From Owenia fusiformis (lineage: Eukaryota; Annelida; Polychaeta; Sabellida; Oweniidae), in assembly GCA_903813345.2 (NCBI GenBank), contig CAIIXF020000008.1, positions 29,762,005-29,826,004 of the forward strand: 64,000 bases of DNA. Direction: 5' to 3'. Below, one piece after another: positions 1 to 13,400 of the stretch; positions within the stretch are counted from its first letter, which is position 1, and the number at the start of each line of letters is the position of its first letter. Under the pieces are notes generated by a model that ran no database searches, was not told the DNA's origin, and was given only the letters and a program-made list of their open reading frames with translations. The position numbers and the translations under genes are program-made.

Positions 1-1309
1 TTGGGGTAGATATCACCCGGGAATATATAGCATATCTGAGGAGCGGGCAGGATATATAATATATGTCCCGCTCCAGGGCAAATGCGGGCAGATATAATAT
101 ATCCATCCCGCTCCCGGGAATTTTTCAAAAGTTTTAAAAATTTAAAAAAATTAGCATTTGAAAGTTTAAAATTTATTAAAAAGTTTAAACTGTTAAATGT
201 TACAATTTCATTGTATTGAACTATTTAAGGAATATTACGAAAATGTTAAATACAAATTGTGCTTTTACAGTATAGGCCTATCTTGTCATTTAAAAAAGGT
301 GGAACCCCAAACCAACTTAAGTATGAGATACACCAGTTATGTACGATCGGTTTTGGATATAGGGTATATCCCTCGGGAAATATTTATATCTCCCCTTTGT
401 CCCTTCGGTCCCTCGGGATGATATAAATAAATTCCTCAGGATATAACCTATATCCAAAACCTCCCAGTACATAACCCTTATATACATCCCTTCAATCGCC
501 CAATGGCATTATAGAAGGGTACAGTAAGATTATACAAATACAATATGAATAAGGTCAAGGGGGTTAATACTGCACTTGAGGTTGACCATGGTATTTCCCA
601 AAAATGTGTAATAAAGTACCTGTATTTATCATATTGTCTGCAGTTCCTCTTGTATAAAACATATTGTTCCAACTTTACCTCTATTAAATATCCATATACC
701 ATATTATTCCCTGGACTTCCTCAAAGTTCTTACTTTATTTAGATGTAGCTCCATTAGGGTGTCTATATCCCTACCAGGTCCCCCTCTGGCTTGCCACCCT
801 AACTTGTCCCCACTGCCCTTATAAGGGTTATGGCCTATTGTAATTGGGTCAGACCTAAAAAATGTTTTCAGATATAGAAATAAATCAGTTCACATTGTGA
901 AAATACTCAATGAATCCAAACAGGTTTGAAACATTTTCATACAATGAATACAGAAAATTGAGATACTTGAAAACATTGGCATGATATATTGAAAGCCATG
1001 TTGTTCCTCATTGAGTAGCTGGGCATTGCGCTTCATAAATTGTTTTGTGGACTCGAATCAGATGTTTTAACCAACCAGGGAACAGTATTACCTTTGGTTT
1101 GAGTAGCGACTTGCATAATAGTTGGGCATTTTGGCTTAATCGAATCTATCTCAATTGATTTATGGTTTGAAGTATGATGTTTCAATCAAATATCTTTCTT
1201 ACCTTTGATTTGAGTAGCGTATCGGGGAATTGTGCTTCACTTTTTTCCTGTGTAATGAATCTTTATCACCGAAATCACTTCCACCATACATGCACCACAC
1301 AAGTGACAT
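1..1309. other. Non-coding left edge, probably ATG2 intron 30
   Basis: No ATG2 exon seen. Contains the 338-473 hairpin and two loosely related stretches with GAGTAGC(T/G) near 1014-1020, 1101 and 1205. Short open frames have no support. Confidence 0.5.
338..473. repeat. Hairpin with TTTTGGATATAGG arms
   Basis: GTTTTGGATATAGGGTATATCC and its complement GATATAACCTATATCCAAAAC face each other across about 40 bases. The preceding 1-120 has related CCCGCTCC/ATATAATATAT motifs. Confidence 0.75.
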
Positions 1310-1460
1310 CTCTTTAAGAGTATATCTGCAAAACAGAGAACTTTAATTCTGCAAAATAGAGAACCTTTTAGAGTATATATGCAAAACAGAGAATCCTTAA
1401 TCTGCTAAATAGAGAACCTTTTTGAGTATGTCTGCAAAATAGAGAACCTTGCAAAATAGA
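1310..1460. repeat. Tandem repeat GCAAAATAGAGAACCTT
   Basis: Units GCAAAACAGAGAAC / GCAAAATAGAGAACC, separated by GAGTATATCT spacers, recur five to six times. No coding potential. Confidence 0.8.
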
Positions 1461-1599
1461 GAGATTTAAATTATTCTCAATAAATCAAACTATTGTTTAT
1501 AATCATATCTGTTATCTTCATTATTAGAATTTCTTTCGAGGAAGGTAATTTGGAAGATTAAAGCTACGTGAAAACAAGATACATCTGAGAGCAGGGAGG

Positions 1600-2048
1600 A
1601 CGGGAGGTATAACTGAGTGGGAGGAGCTTTCAGCTGACAATAAAAGACAAAACAGTAAAATGGGAGGAGTTTCAGCTGAGTGGGAGGAGCTAAAACTGAA
1701 TGAAAGGAATAACAGTTAAGAGTAAATTGTTACAGCCACGGGGCAGGTAAACAGGTGAGTGGGAAGAAGTTCCAACCAAGTGAGAACACCTGAAATTATG
1801 TTACAGATGCAAAACACCAACCATCGAACACCAACCACTGAGTTCCGAACACCATCCACAAAAAAAAGTTGGAGACCATAACAATATGTCATCACTTGTG
1901 ATAAGGTGACATAAAATTACAGACAAAGGGGAGCTAGAGATCAGTGGGAAGAACTTAAGATGAGTGGGAGGAGTTACACATCTGAGTGCAAGGATTTAGA
2001 TTCATGAAATGAGTAAGAGCTTGGTGGGAGGAGTTTCCACTTGGAGGA
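1600..2048. repeat. GTGGGAGGAG interspersed minisatellite
   Basis: AGTGGGAGGAG(C/T) recurs about eight times at uneven spacing (near 1616, 1660, 1679, 1759, 1950, 1966, 2025), interrupted by a family A repeat. Confidence 0.7.
1799..1917 (+). repeat. Family A dispersed repeat
   Basis: About 120-150 bases. Consensus parts: CAAGGCATTAACATGCAAAA, TGTCACCACCTGCCATTTGT, CACCATCCACAAAAAA, GAGACTATAACAATATGTCA, and a terminal hairpin CCACTTGTGGTGATGACATA. This copy lacks the left third. It sits inside a stretch of GTGGGAGGAG minisatellite. Confidence 0.8.
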
Positions 2049-2054
2049 AGGAGC

Positions 2055-2221
2055 CCCCCCCCCTGGCCAAAAATTCTTTCAAAATCATGCAGTTTTTTAC
2101 CATTCTGAGCACTTTTTAATTATTTTTGCCATTTTTTGACCAAAATTGTCAAAAGTGAACCTCCTCTGGAATTTTCCAAAAATTGACCCCCCCATTGGCA
2201 AATCCTGGCTACGGGCCTGAG
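2055..2221. mobile_element. CGTAGCC-type MITE (family B) beside ATG2 exon 30
   Basis: Contains TTTCAAAATCATGCAG and ends CCTGGCTACGGGCCTGAG. Its right end is 26 bases from exon 30, just inside the intron past the donor. The left end is C-rich and truncated. Confidence 0.8.
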
Positions 2222-2247
2222 GTGTTAGAGATGAACACTAAAGATAC

Positions 2248-4486
2248 CTGTATACAGCAGAGGGAAAATGCTCCGGAGCCTTGAGTTGGTCCGTCTTGCC
2301 CATTGGCATTGTAAAATAGTTGTCCTTTATAGATATCGGATCATCACAGAATTTTCTAATTGTTGGTTCACCATCCTTTGACTAAAAAGAAAGAATCAAA
2401 CATGGCATTAATATGACAAGATGTAACCACCTGGGTGCAAAGTAAAACTCACAACCCCAATTGGACCATGCACTAATAGGGCAGTTTTATGTTTTGCAAT
2501 TTTTAAAAATCCCTCGAAGCCATCAATTTTTGATATATACTGTATAAGTGGTGTTTAATCCGAGGGGTTAATTTGCCGAATGGTCAAATTTTATCATTTT
2601 CTTAATGACAAGAAACTTTTCATCGGATAACATAATGAAGATATTTCCTTACCCTGCGCGCAGAGTCTAGTTAAACTACACTCTGCCTAGTAGAGACTAT
2701 ATTTCAGTTTAGTAGCCCCGCCTCCACGACGGGTACCGGTGACAGTTTGGGTATAAATTACTTTTGACCTAGACGCACTGACCTTTCTTCCACCAATCAG
2801 CGAGCTTGAAGAAACATACGCCAAATGCGTTCTAATAAAATATGCGCATGTCATTGGTCAATTCCGGGCTCAGCGATGACGTCAGAAGGAATGACCATAT
2901 ATAGAACGTCGGTCAAATTTTGCCGACGAACACTGATTGGCGCGGTGAGTTCACAGGTTTATTTTAGTTTGAAAGAGTGAAGACGAAGCTCTCTTTTAAG
3001 AAGTGAAGTCAAACGAATGCAAAGGGTAATATTTCCTACACTTAATTTTCAAAACATGGCAGAAATTAGGCAAAGGCCAAATTAAATGATTAGGCAAAAT
3101 TACCATTTATATTGTAGCAGTAATTGAAATTGAGGAATAAAATTCAAATATGCCAAACAAATAGGGAGAGGAGTGTACAGCACATATATACCACTTACAG
3201 TATTACCATGTACCTGTAAACCTAAAACCTGAATAAAAAAAACAAAAAACAAACAACAACTTACAGTTATTCCAAGACCAGGGTCATCTATCACACAGAA
3301 TTCCTCATCACTGCTTCTCTCTGACTGATACGGACTTGCACTGATAGATGTCTCTAGTGATGTCTGATCATGTGACACGCCCATATTTGGTGATGTGTGC
3401 TTTGTGGCCTCATCAGGGAAGAAAAAAATCTCACTTGGTTTTGCTTGGTCCCCTTCTGTCATTTCTTGAAATAGAAAAATCGCTTTTTTAATCATTTACT
3501 CCTTGAAGTATGTAATACTTGATTGAAAAATTGTCATGTTGTTCACATTCATGAACAAATTGTATCACAATATTAAACCAGAACAACGGCATTTTTACAA
3601 ACGAAATATATAGCAAATATCATAAAATAACACACAGAAGAAGTAATATGCTTTTTTATAGTATTCACATGCCAAATATGAACAAAATCGCTCCACTACT
3701 TTTCGAGTTAAGGTAAAATACTTTAAAATGGTGGCCATTTTTCAAAATGAAAAAATGTTGTCCAAATGTCCACTGTTGCGAAAGAAGGTAGGGGGTGGAT
3801 CGATTTAACACAGAACTATTGATTTTAAGGCAATTTCCCTCAAAATAATTTTATTATGGAAATACCTTGACCACTTGTCTGACTCTTTGGACTTGTTTCT
3901 AGCATAGCATCTGCCATCATGTCATGTACAGTCTCCATGTGAGAGTCCGTCACTGGACTATCTGATATAGATTCTTCACTCTCCTAAAAATACATATCAC
4001 TACAGGTACCTTGTCACAAAAATGACAATTCCTCTACAGTGGAAATTAACTCATGGAAATGATACAGAGTAAATCCAATACAAATGTATCTTAATCCTTC
4101 ATATTGCTCAGCCTATAAAACTTTATATTAAAGCCACACACAGACATTTTACCTTTTTTATATACATTTTTTATATTATAAAACCCCAAAAAGTAATAAA
4201 TATGACACTGTGTTAATTAACAAATTAAGTTAGATCAGAGAAGTATAGTGATATTTTGAATTAGAGTCTAAAATCCTTTCAAAACTTTATAATGAAAACA
4301 CAGTGTAAGTTTTACCTCCAAGTTAGTCTGACAACTGGTGGTTGACTCTCCAGGTGGTTTTGTAAGAGTAAGATCCCCGTCATTTGCAAAATACACAATC
4401 ATTTCCTGGAGTGCTTGACATGAATCTGCGCACGTCCTTATATGGATCACATTATTGGAAGCCCGTAGCTCTGTTTTTGGATATCG
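2248..4486 (-). CDS. ATG2: ATG2 exons 27-30 (residues 1358-1564; CAD, LIR and WIPI-binding region)
   Basis: Exons: 4316-4486, 3866-3983, 3265-3464, 2248-2381. Exon 27 encodes SNNVIHIRTCADSC, the CAD motif that names the central ATG2 domain. Exon 28 is an acidic and Ser/Thr-rich linker. Exon 29 ends with SSDEEFCVIDDPGLG. Its FCVI core after acidic residues matches the LC3/GABARAP-interacting region known in ATG2A/B (EFCIL there). Exon 30 encodes DNYFTMPMGKTDQLKAPEHF, equivalent to the WIPI4-binding segment. The donor chosen at 2246-2247 keeps AVYR; an alternative GT lies a few bases upstream. No further ATG2 exon is visible between 1 and 2247. Confidence 0.9.
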
Positions 4487-7400
4487 CTGGAAGTGAGAAA
4501 AAGCAAGTTGAGATAATGATTATGCTTCAGAAAATGGTCATGCCTATTTAACATTTTTTTCTCAAATGCTCTGTTGAATTTTCTGATATTTTTTACCCTG
4601 AAACCCCAAGATTAATAGTAATTACTAAACTCTTAATAGAACAAATGTATATACATTTTAAATGCTGATGATATCATTATGTTCTGAAAAGTAGCTTCAA
4701 TGGAATTTGATGGGAGTTTTATATTAAATGCCAGCCACTTATGAGAGGATCAGATTCTTTCACTGTTATTCTGAAAGGGTAGCTGGCTTTTGACCTTTTC
4801 TGATTGAATTGATGAAAGGATTATCTCTGATTTGAAGAGTGTAGATTAAAGGCCCCCTAACATATGAACGAAACCCAAATGATGTCAATTTGCATATACT
4901 GTCGAATAGGGACTTGCTCCTAGGTACATGTATATAGGTTTTACATTGTTGGGGTGTCCGCATGCGGAAGTATCTTTTCGGAGAGCTTCATAAGCATGCC
5001 AGAAGTAGCGTTTCAGTCCGCATGTTAAACATTCCCAATCGTCATAATTTACAATTTACCTAATTAAGGCTGCGTTTAGTGGATTCGTTCATATGTGAGT
5101 AGGCCTTTGCTTTAGGCCTATCATTTTTTAATTTAAATTTAAAATGACACAAGTTTATTTAACAGACATACAATATGTACAAGTATATAACATGCAAATA
5201 TCTTTCATTGCCATTGATTTGATATTTCACAACTAGATTTTTGCATGCAAAACCTGTATAACACACAACATGTTTGATGTAGAATAGAGTAAAATAGTGA
5301 AATCAGCAAGGAATAAAGCAAACAGACAAGGAATAATCATTAAACTTAGGCACAGGCCCGTAGCCAGCTTTTGCGAAGAAGGGGGTGGGGGTTCAATTTT
5401 CTGAAAAAAATTCCAGGAGGGGGTTCACTTTTTTCAAGACCCAAAGTCACATGAAAAAAGCTCTGAATCGTGAAATACTGAATGATTTTGAAATAACTTT
5501 CGGCCAGGGTTGGGGGAGAGGGCAGGGTTCGCCCAAAACCCCCTGGCTATGGGCCTGGGCAGTTTCTATAAGGATACAGATTGCAATAACTGAAATGAAT
5601 CTCCCTATAACATATCTCTCTCTTTTTCACAATTCATATCAGAAATGGTAAAATGTTGGTGTAATAACATTTTGAATTAATCACCTAAAAATGGGACTCC
5701 AAAACATGTTTTTGCACCTAATCACTAATTAAGGTGAAGGTCTTCCTAGCGAATTAAAATTGAAATTATGCCATCTAAGAACATATATGTCAAAAGAGGA
5801 CATTTTTCAATACAATGAAAATTTTTGAATGATTAAATAAGCCTATTAATTCATAAATGGTTAATTAAGTAAACTAAACAAATAAATTATCACGAACTGT
5901 CAATTTCTATTAAAGAATACCCAAGAGAAAAGTATCATAGCATTCACAAGTATTTTACAGTTTTCCTCCCAAAATGCTGTGTTAATTTCATGATTTACTT
6001 TTTACAATTTAGAGTATCGACTACATGCCTGTTTAGTTTATTCCTTGCTGATTCCACTCTTTTCCACTCTATTTTATTTTTCAGAGTGTAGTTATTGGGA
6101 CATTTTACACATGGGTCCACTCATATTTGTTGTTTTCATAAATTTAGATGATTGTAATTTATTTTAACGTTTCACTCAAAGCCATGATGACTGGAATATC
6201 AAACATAGCAATATTTATTTTATTTTCAACTTGCATCAATGCGCAAGAAGAAACAAATTGTAACACTGATTGTGAAAAAGATTTACAAAAATTACAACGT
6301 CAGGTTAAAAAGTTAAGAAAAGATGTAAATGAATTAAAAGTACTTGGAAATGCAGTAATCCCACAGGGAATAATAAATGGTATGTTTTATATAAAACTGA
6401 TCCATAACTATTATTATTCATTAACTTAAATAAATAACACATGTATTTACTGTATAAAAAATGTAAATAAAAATAATGATATTTTGAGACAAATGTTTCA
6501 TGAAAAATTATGATAGAATAATTTCTTTTTTTATATTGCAGAAGATGCTGGCCACAAAAGCTGTCCTAAACATTTTCATGAAAATGCCAAACTGGGTAAT
6601 TAATTTGAGATTTTTTGAAATTTACAAGTTGCCCTAGATATTCACTATTTTTGCTGAAGAGGCTACTGTAGACATCTTTAATTTCGCGAGTTGTATATTT
6701 TCGCTATATTTTTGAAAAAATCCTGAAAAAAATTATGTAAAAGTATACTGTGACAGTCATTGATACAGAAGTATTTTGCAATTCAGGGACCTGTTACTAC
6801 ATTGCGGATAGCTCAAAACTGATGCTCATGGATAGAGCTAGTGCTGCCACCTACTGTGCCTCGAGGGGGGCAAACTTAATAGCAATCGAGACCCCAGAAG
6901 AACAAGACTACCTCAGAGGGTTTGTGTTTCAAAGAGGTAAGGGGTATATTTTGCTGTGCATTTCTTGGCAAACTGATATAAAGATTGATTTAAATTTTCA
7001 TGGTATGTGATTTAGTGAATTTTTTTAAAAGTCAAAAATATGTCCTATTCTTTCTTGATGCATTTACCCAGGACTGACCAATTGGCCATTTTGGACATCC
7101 TTTAATGCTGAAAATGGTGAGGAAGAGCCAGTGTTTGAGTGGTTAGGAGGCCCAGCAGGTCCTACTAAAGATGTTGGGGAATATATGGACTTTGATGGGA
7201 AATCAGCAGAGATCCTGGGTATGGTTTATCAGGGAAAACTCATGGGTAAGACTGAAATGATTGAGTAAAACTGAAATGATTGACAATTCTTTTTTTCAGA
7301 AAATAATGTATCTCTTCAACTAACCCTTTCAAAAGTTTCAATCTTGCAACAGTATCCAAGCAATAAAATGGTCAATTCCAAAAATAAATTTATTATTTTA

Positions 7401-10400
7401 CAGTGCCAGAGTTCAGGTGTGCCATATGGGATACAGATAAACTGGATGAGGATGGAAATTCAATAAAAACTAACAACTGGAAATTGCAAAATTGTTTCTC
7501 AAAGATAGCTGTACCTGGCTGTGAAGTCCACATCTGAATTAATTCACACTTAAAATTACATGTATAGACCAAACTTCTATTGGGAAATATTAAATAAAGT
7601 TTGGCATTTTAAATAAAATATTTTGTGCAATACTATACAGTGAAATCCAATCCCCCACCCCATCTCTCTCATGAGAGTAAAAATAACCATTGAGTGTCAG
7701 AGAGAAGGCACATGCCAGGGTCACAGGTTTTAGGGGTACATACAGTAATAAATGGATTCTCAACATCTTGAAACATGGTCACGAAGGTTGTGTTGTAAAA
7801 GGTTTATTTTTCACATGTCAGAGTTTAGGGTTTTAGGGGTAAATACAGTAATAAACAGACTCTCAAAATCTCAAAACAAGGTCACGAAGGTTGTATTGTA
7901 AAAGGTTTATTTTTCACATGTCAGGGTCACAGGTTTTAGGGATAAATACAGTAATAAATGGACTCTCAACATCTTAAAACATGGTCACAAAGGTTAAGTT
8001 GTAAGGGCTGGATTTAAGCAGTGTAATATATTGGAAAATAAAGCTTTATGTATAACTTATTTATCACAGTGTAACACAATCGTGGTTGTTTCAGCGGTCA
8101 TGTGATACCTTTAAGCCAATCAAAGATGTGTATCTCCAAAGAAGGTTCTGTATAAATTATGGGGTATCATTTTTGAGGAGTCATGTGATATATTATGTCC
8201 AATCAGAGTGAGATAATAATGTTTAGTGATTTATGGGATACATATACAAAACTTACTTCTTTACTTTCCCCTTTCTCCTGTAATATTAAATGATTCATTT
8301 AAAATAGTGGAAAAATGAAATGAAATCGTGAAAATAGAGATTTTAATACAGAAATATAAAAATAAAAAATATATATAAGGGCGAGGACAAGGAAAAATAA
8401 AATAAACTGCCAAAAAACTGAATTATCATCCTCCAAACGCAGGGCGCTAGATATCATCCACTACACTCCTTCCCTCTTAACTCATTCGCTACGAAGGACA
8501 TCAGTGGCGTAGCTACGTGTACGCCAAGTACGCCCAGGCGTACTCTCAAATTTTAAGGAAAAATAAAATTTACCTGATTAATAGTGATGAAAAATAAATA
8601 TTTTACCAAGGGATAGAAATCGATAGGAGATCTATGAAGACTCGTTAATAAATAAAAAAGTTCTCGATTATTTCATTTTCTTTGTTTTGAACCAGTTAGC
8701 TACACTGATAATTAGAGAATTTTATTTAGTTTCAGTTGAGTTTTCATTTGAGTTGACATTGTAGTTGTATATTCTTCAATGGCGGCCCCAGCAAGAGGAT
8801 ATAAACATTGATACTGTACGTTATTGACATGTTCGCAAATGCAAAAAGCAGAAAGATAGAATTTATTCTATAGAATCACGTACAGATTGTTAAGATCCGA
8901 AATGGAGTTGAGACGGTCGTGTAACTGTTCTTTTATTGTTAATCATCTTGTGAGCTAGATAAAAACAAACACAGAAAAAATAATAATATTTCATGGAGAA
9001 TGACCACAAAAGCTTAAAACAATGAGCCTCATACATACAGTTTTAGGTAGCCTAAAAAATAAAATCGCCTTGATAGACGGCTTCGATCGCCGATGGCATG
9101 ATTATACTGTATAGAATCTGTATATTTTGTTTCCCGAATATTATCTGTTAATAGCTATGTCAAAATGATCAAACAATACATATTTCCTTCATTGTATTAA
9201 GAGTGTTTAGTGTGTCCCCTATCTTCTGAACACCCGGGATCTTCCTATTTTATGGAACCATCGTTTTGTTAATTTTGATAAAACCGGGAAATCATACGGG
9301 CGTACACTCGCAAAATGGGCTAGCTACGCCTCTGACATGATATGATGTCATAAAGCACATAGTCGTTGACTACTAAGGACGTGACATCACGTCCAAGCAC
9401 AAACTCAATGTATTTTTTGGAATCTTTTAACCGTGACAACTTATAAAATGGGACTTAAAAACCTGTTCATTCTGAAAGAGTATATCATATGCTTTAAAAT
9501 GATATATAACACTATACATGTAAGCCCACGTATACACTACATATATTATTTCAGAGGTACCATATATGGCAATTTTCAAAAATTCATCAGTATTATAGTG
9601 CTTTTTGCCCTAGCACTGAATGAGTTAAAAGAACAAGGTTCGAGTTCTGGAGGCCTGTATTTGGAGGATGTAAATTATCAACTAAACTTTTGGGCATCAA
9701 AAAGTTTAAAAAAGCCATTCAAACAATATCAGAAGAGTGGAAAAGAATCATATAAACAATCAATACAGGAATTCTCTTCCATTCCATTTTTATACAATTT
9801 GAAATATCGACTACATGCCTCTTTACTTTATTCCTTGCTGATTCCACTCTTTTCCACTCTATTTTCCATTTTAAAACATGACCCGAACCCTGAAATTTAC
9901 AAACAGTACAATACTTACAGTATCTTTGCCATCGCTGGTTTTTAGTGAGAGTTCAAATAATCCTACATCAACGACACAAACATAGTCTGAAATTGAACAT
10001 TATAGGAATGAAATTTACACTGTTATTCCACAATTGTTAAGAATCACCCTCAGTCAACAGTAATCATCTTGTGTAAAATGTAAAAAATCAGTTTGATTTT
10101 AGGATATGGGATCATTCCAATACACTCTTGCATTATACATTACACCATTGAACTATTTATGCTCAAAGAATGTCAATTATTTTGAAATGAACAAAAATTA
10201 ACTTTTTTTAAAGAAACTACAAGGTGTTTAAAAAGTGAAACACGCCTAAGAATGCATATCTTTTGAACAAATACACAGCCAATATAATTCGACACCGTTT
10301 CGGCATTGAACAAATTCGGCACCGTTCCGACACCGTTTCGACACCGTTCCGGCACCGAAACCTTTCGACACCAAAATTTGCTACCGGACTAGTCAGTCCA

Positions 10401-13400
10401 TTTGGTGCCGAAACGGCACCGAAATTTGGCACCGAAACGGCATCGAAAATCAGATTGCATTTTGGGGGTGTAGAGTACAACCAATCTTGTTTGGCATCGT
10501 CAGCTCAATGTTCTATAAATTGACAAAGTTTAATCACTGCAAGATGTGTTATGATCCACCTGTTGGCCCTTTAAAGGGCCTGTCCCTGCATTGGGTATGT
10601 GGGTTGCATTTTTTCTGAAACACCCTGTATTTGTAAGGGAAACCAAACTCACTATTTTTAAGATTGACTGCAGTTGAATTGCACTTATTTGACATAAAGA
10701 TGGCACCATCATCAATGATGAACCTAAAACAAACATGTATTTGCATTAACTTTTATATCAAGTCTTTAAAATGTCCCTAACATTAATTAAATATTTTTCA
10801 AATACTGTGTAGAGGGGCAGAGGTTTGAAATACTATTTTGTAGCAAAACGATGTTGAGAAAATATCTAACAATTTTAAGCAAAATACAATACAGTTAATG
10901 TAATCTCAACAATCTATTAATCTAAATTTTTTTTGAGTTATATTAAAAATATAATCTAAAGAGAAATCAAAACACTTCAATAGGGACCTTTGAATGATAT
11001 TTCTAAAATCCGTAAAACCTGCAGTACCTGAGCAAAGATGTGGGTGAGTTGGCACAAATGTTACTGGATACGCTGAAGTGTTCGACAACTATCATTGCTC
11101 TGTGTGGTAAAAACAAAGGCCTGAAAAACACCAAGTTATATATTCTTTAATATAATCTATAATGAAAAGGAGTGTGATGGTTTCAATTTTAAACACATGA
11201 CCTTAAATTAGTAGCTTTTCAGAGGTTGTAAAAGATTTAGCAGTGTATAAAGTAAACAGGCATTAGTAAACACTCAAACCATCTGCTGGGGGTTCAAAGT
11301 GTTTGGGCGTACACCTACCCAAATTCTTTCAAAATCATGAGATTTTTCATGATTCTGAGCATTTTTCATGTGATTTTGGGCCAGACTTGTAAAAGTTAAC
11401 CCCCCTGGAATTTTTCTGAAAAGTGAACCCCCTTGGCAAAAGCTGGCTTTGGGCCTGAATTGTATCAAAATATCAGAAAATCTGGCACTCCATTCAATGT
11501 TAAGAGAGGAAAATATGAAAAAGCCATGACCACATTAACCTTCTGCTTTTGTCTTTACCTGTAGTCTACTGCACAGCTCCATAGATGACAATGAAGCTCT
11601 GTTACAACTTTGTATTTACCTGTAGTCTACTGCACAGCTCCATAGATGACAATGTAGCTCTGTTACAACTTCCGGTTGCGTGTAGCCTAGGATCGGCTGG
11701 TCTATCACGTCTAGGAAGTCTAAACATTGTGTGAACCAACTTTGTCCAGTGGGATACATCTTGTGCTTAAGGGTACCACTCTTCACTCCAACAGCAACAA
11801 GAAATTCCTAAATAAATGGAATTTCAACATGAGGATGCTCTTTTAAACTAAAGGGACTTGCTTGGTTTATATTTATACAGTTAACAGAAACTCTGAAGAA
11901 TTTTAATTAACAGGGAATACTTTTTTAAGCTTTAAGGACTTGTCTGATTCATACAGTTTACAGAAACTTCTGAAGAAATGTGATATTAACATGGGATACT
12001 CCTTTAACTTGCTTGATATCAAATTAGTTTACAGAAACTCCTAAATAAATGGAAGTTTAACATTGGAACGCTCCTTTAAGTTAAAGGGATCTGCTTGGTT
12101 TATATAGTTTACAGAAATTTATTTACATGGGAATGCTCTTTTACATTTATCCACTATCTTTTTATTTGGCCTATCATTACTCTATCTTTTAAGGGGTCTG
12201 AATATGATATAATTATTTTAAATCGATGTAGGGTATATTTATATGCACTTCATATAACTTAAGGACAGACCTTGATATTCCTGAATGTATCCAGGTTGAT
12301 TTTCAAAGCCACTGTCAGCATATCCATGCTTTCTCCTTGCGTACCCACAGTGCCAGAGAGTTTCGTTGCGACACCTGGGTCAGAGAGGTAGATAGTTGGA
12401 TCTAGATGGGAGGGGAACCCATTGAAAGCTCTGTCTATGACACCAAAGTCTTGCATCCCCATAACACAGCCTGCATGAAAGTAAATTGTTAAAGTAACTG
12501 AATTTTAATATTTTTTAATAGATCATAACTCTGAAAAGTAGACCATGTTTAAAATTTGTCAACCATTTTCTTGCCTTTTTCTCTAAAATCCCATGATCAC
12601 TAAGCTTTATCCTTATTCAGACACTAAAAGTGAATCTTTAAAATAACTTAAAGTCTAAAAACCCATAAATTCTTTAATTAACCATATCATACCATTGTGA
12701 TACAAGGAGGCTTTATTGGACTGGATGCAAACATATCTCAGTTCAGGATTCCCGTTATAAGCCGTCACTGCAAACAGACTGCCATCTATAATATCAAGCA
12801 GGAACTCCCCGTGGCAATCATCAAGCACTTTTCCCTCTGAATCCTAAACATTAAGAAAAAGAAAAACATCAAACCACTATTTAGAAACATCGCCAATTTA
12901 AAAAAATATACCATATTCGCCGTAATAAGCACCTAGGGTGCTTTTGAAATTGAAATTCCCATTGTAACCCATTACAAAGAGCACCCATATATGAGAGAAG
13001 TCAAAAATCCCCATGAATTTCATGTATGGGGATTTTTCCTGCCAAAAATGCCTTATTTGCAATGATATTAACAGCATATTTTTACAATAATGATATGTAT
13101 CGTTAATGGAGAGAATACGGTAAAGATCGCTAAAATAAAGCAAGAATCTAACTATATTGACAGTGATTGAAGAACTCCCCAGCAGAGCCCCTCGAGGTGA
13201 AGGAATTGTTTATCTTCAATATTTCCACTATAGACAGTTGGATATCGATCTACAGTTATACCTTGTTTTTTTATAACTTGATAACAGATCATCCTTTTTC
13301 GTATAAAAGTCATGTAAAAGTCGAAAAATCTTAAAAAGAAACAAGAAAGTTCATGACCTTGACATGACCTTGACGATCGCAAAGTTAGTAAAATATCGAA

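Larger units (their letters stand above)
4487..6183. other. Intronic stretch, start of ATG2 intron 26
   Basis: Contains one family B MITE (5353-5558) and family C fragments (near 5290 and 6015), otherwise AT-rich sequence. The promoter of the lectin gene must lie in its right part, but no clear TATA box stands out. Confidence 0.5.

Noticed and set aside
9433-9945. 170-codon open frame on the plus strand
   Set aside because: It crosses the right end of the TTAACTCATTC element and a family C repeat, and it overlaps ATG2 exon 26 in antisense. No domain or composition supports it.
11028-11099. Shorter ATG2 exon 24 using acceptor ACACAG at 11100
   Set aside because: It would delete seven conserved residues. 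The acceptor TTTTTCAG 21 bases upstream restores PLFLPHR in the same phase.
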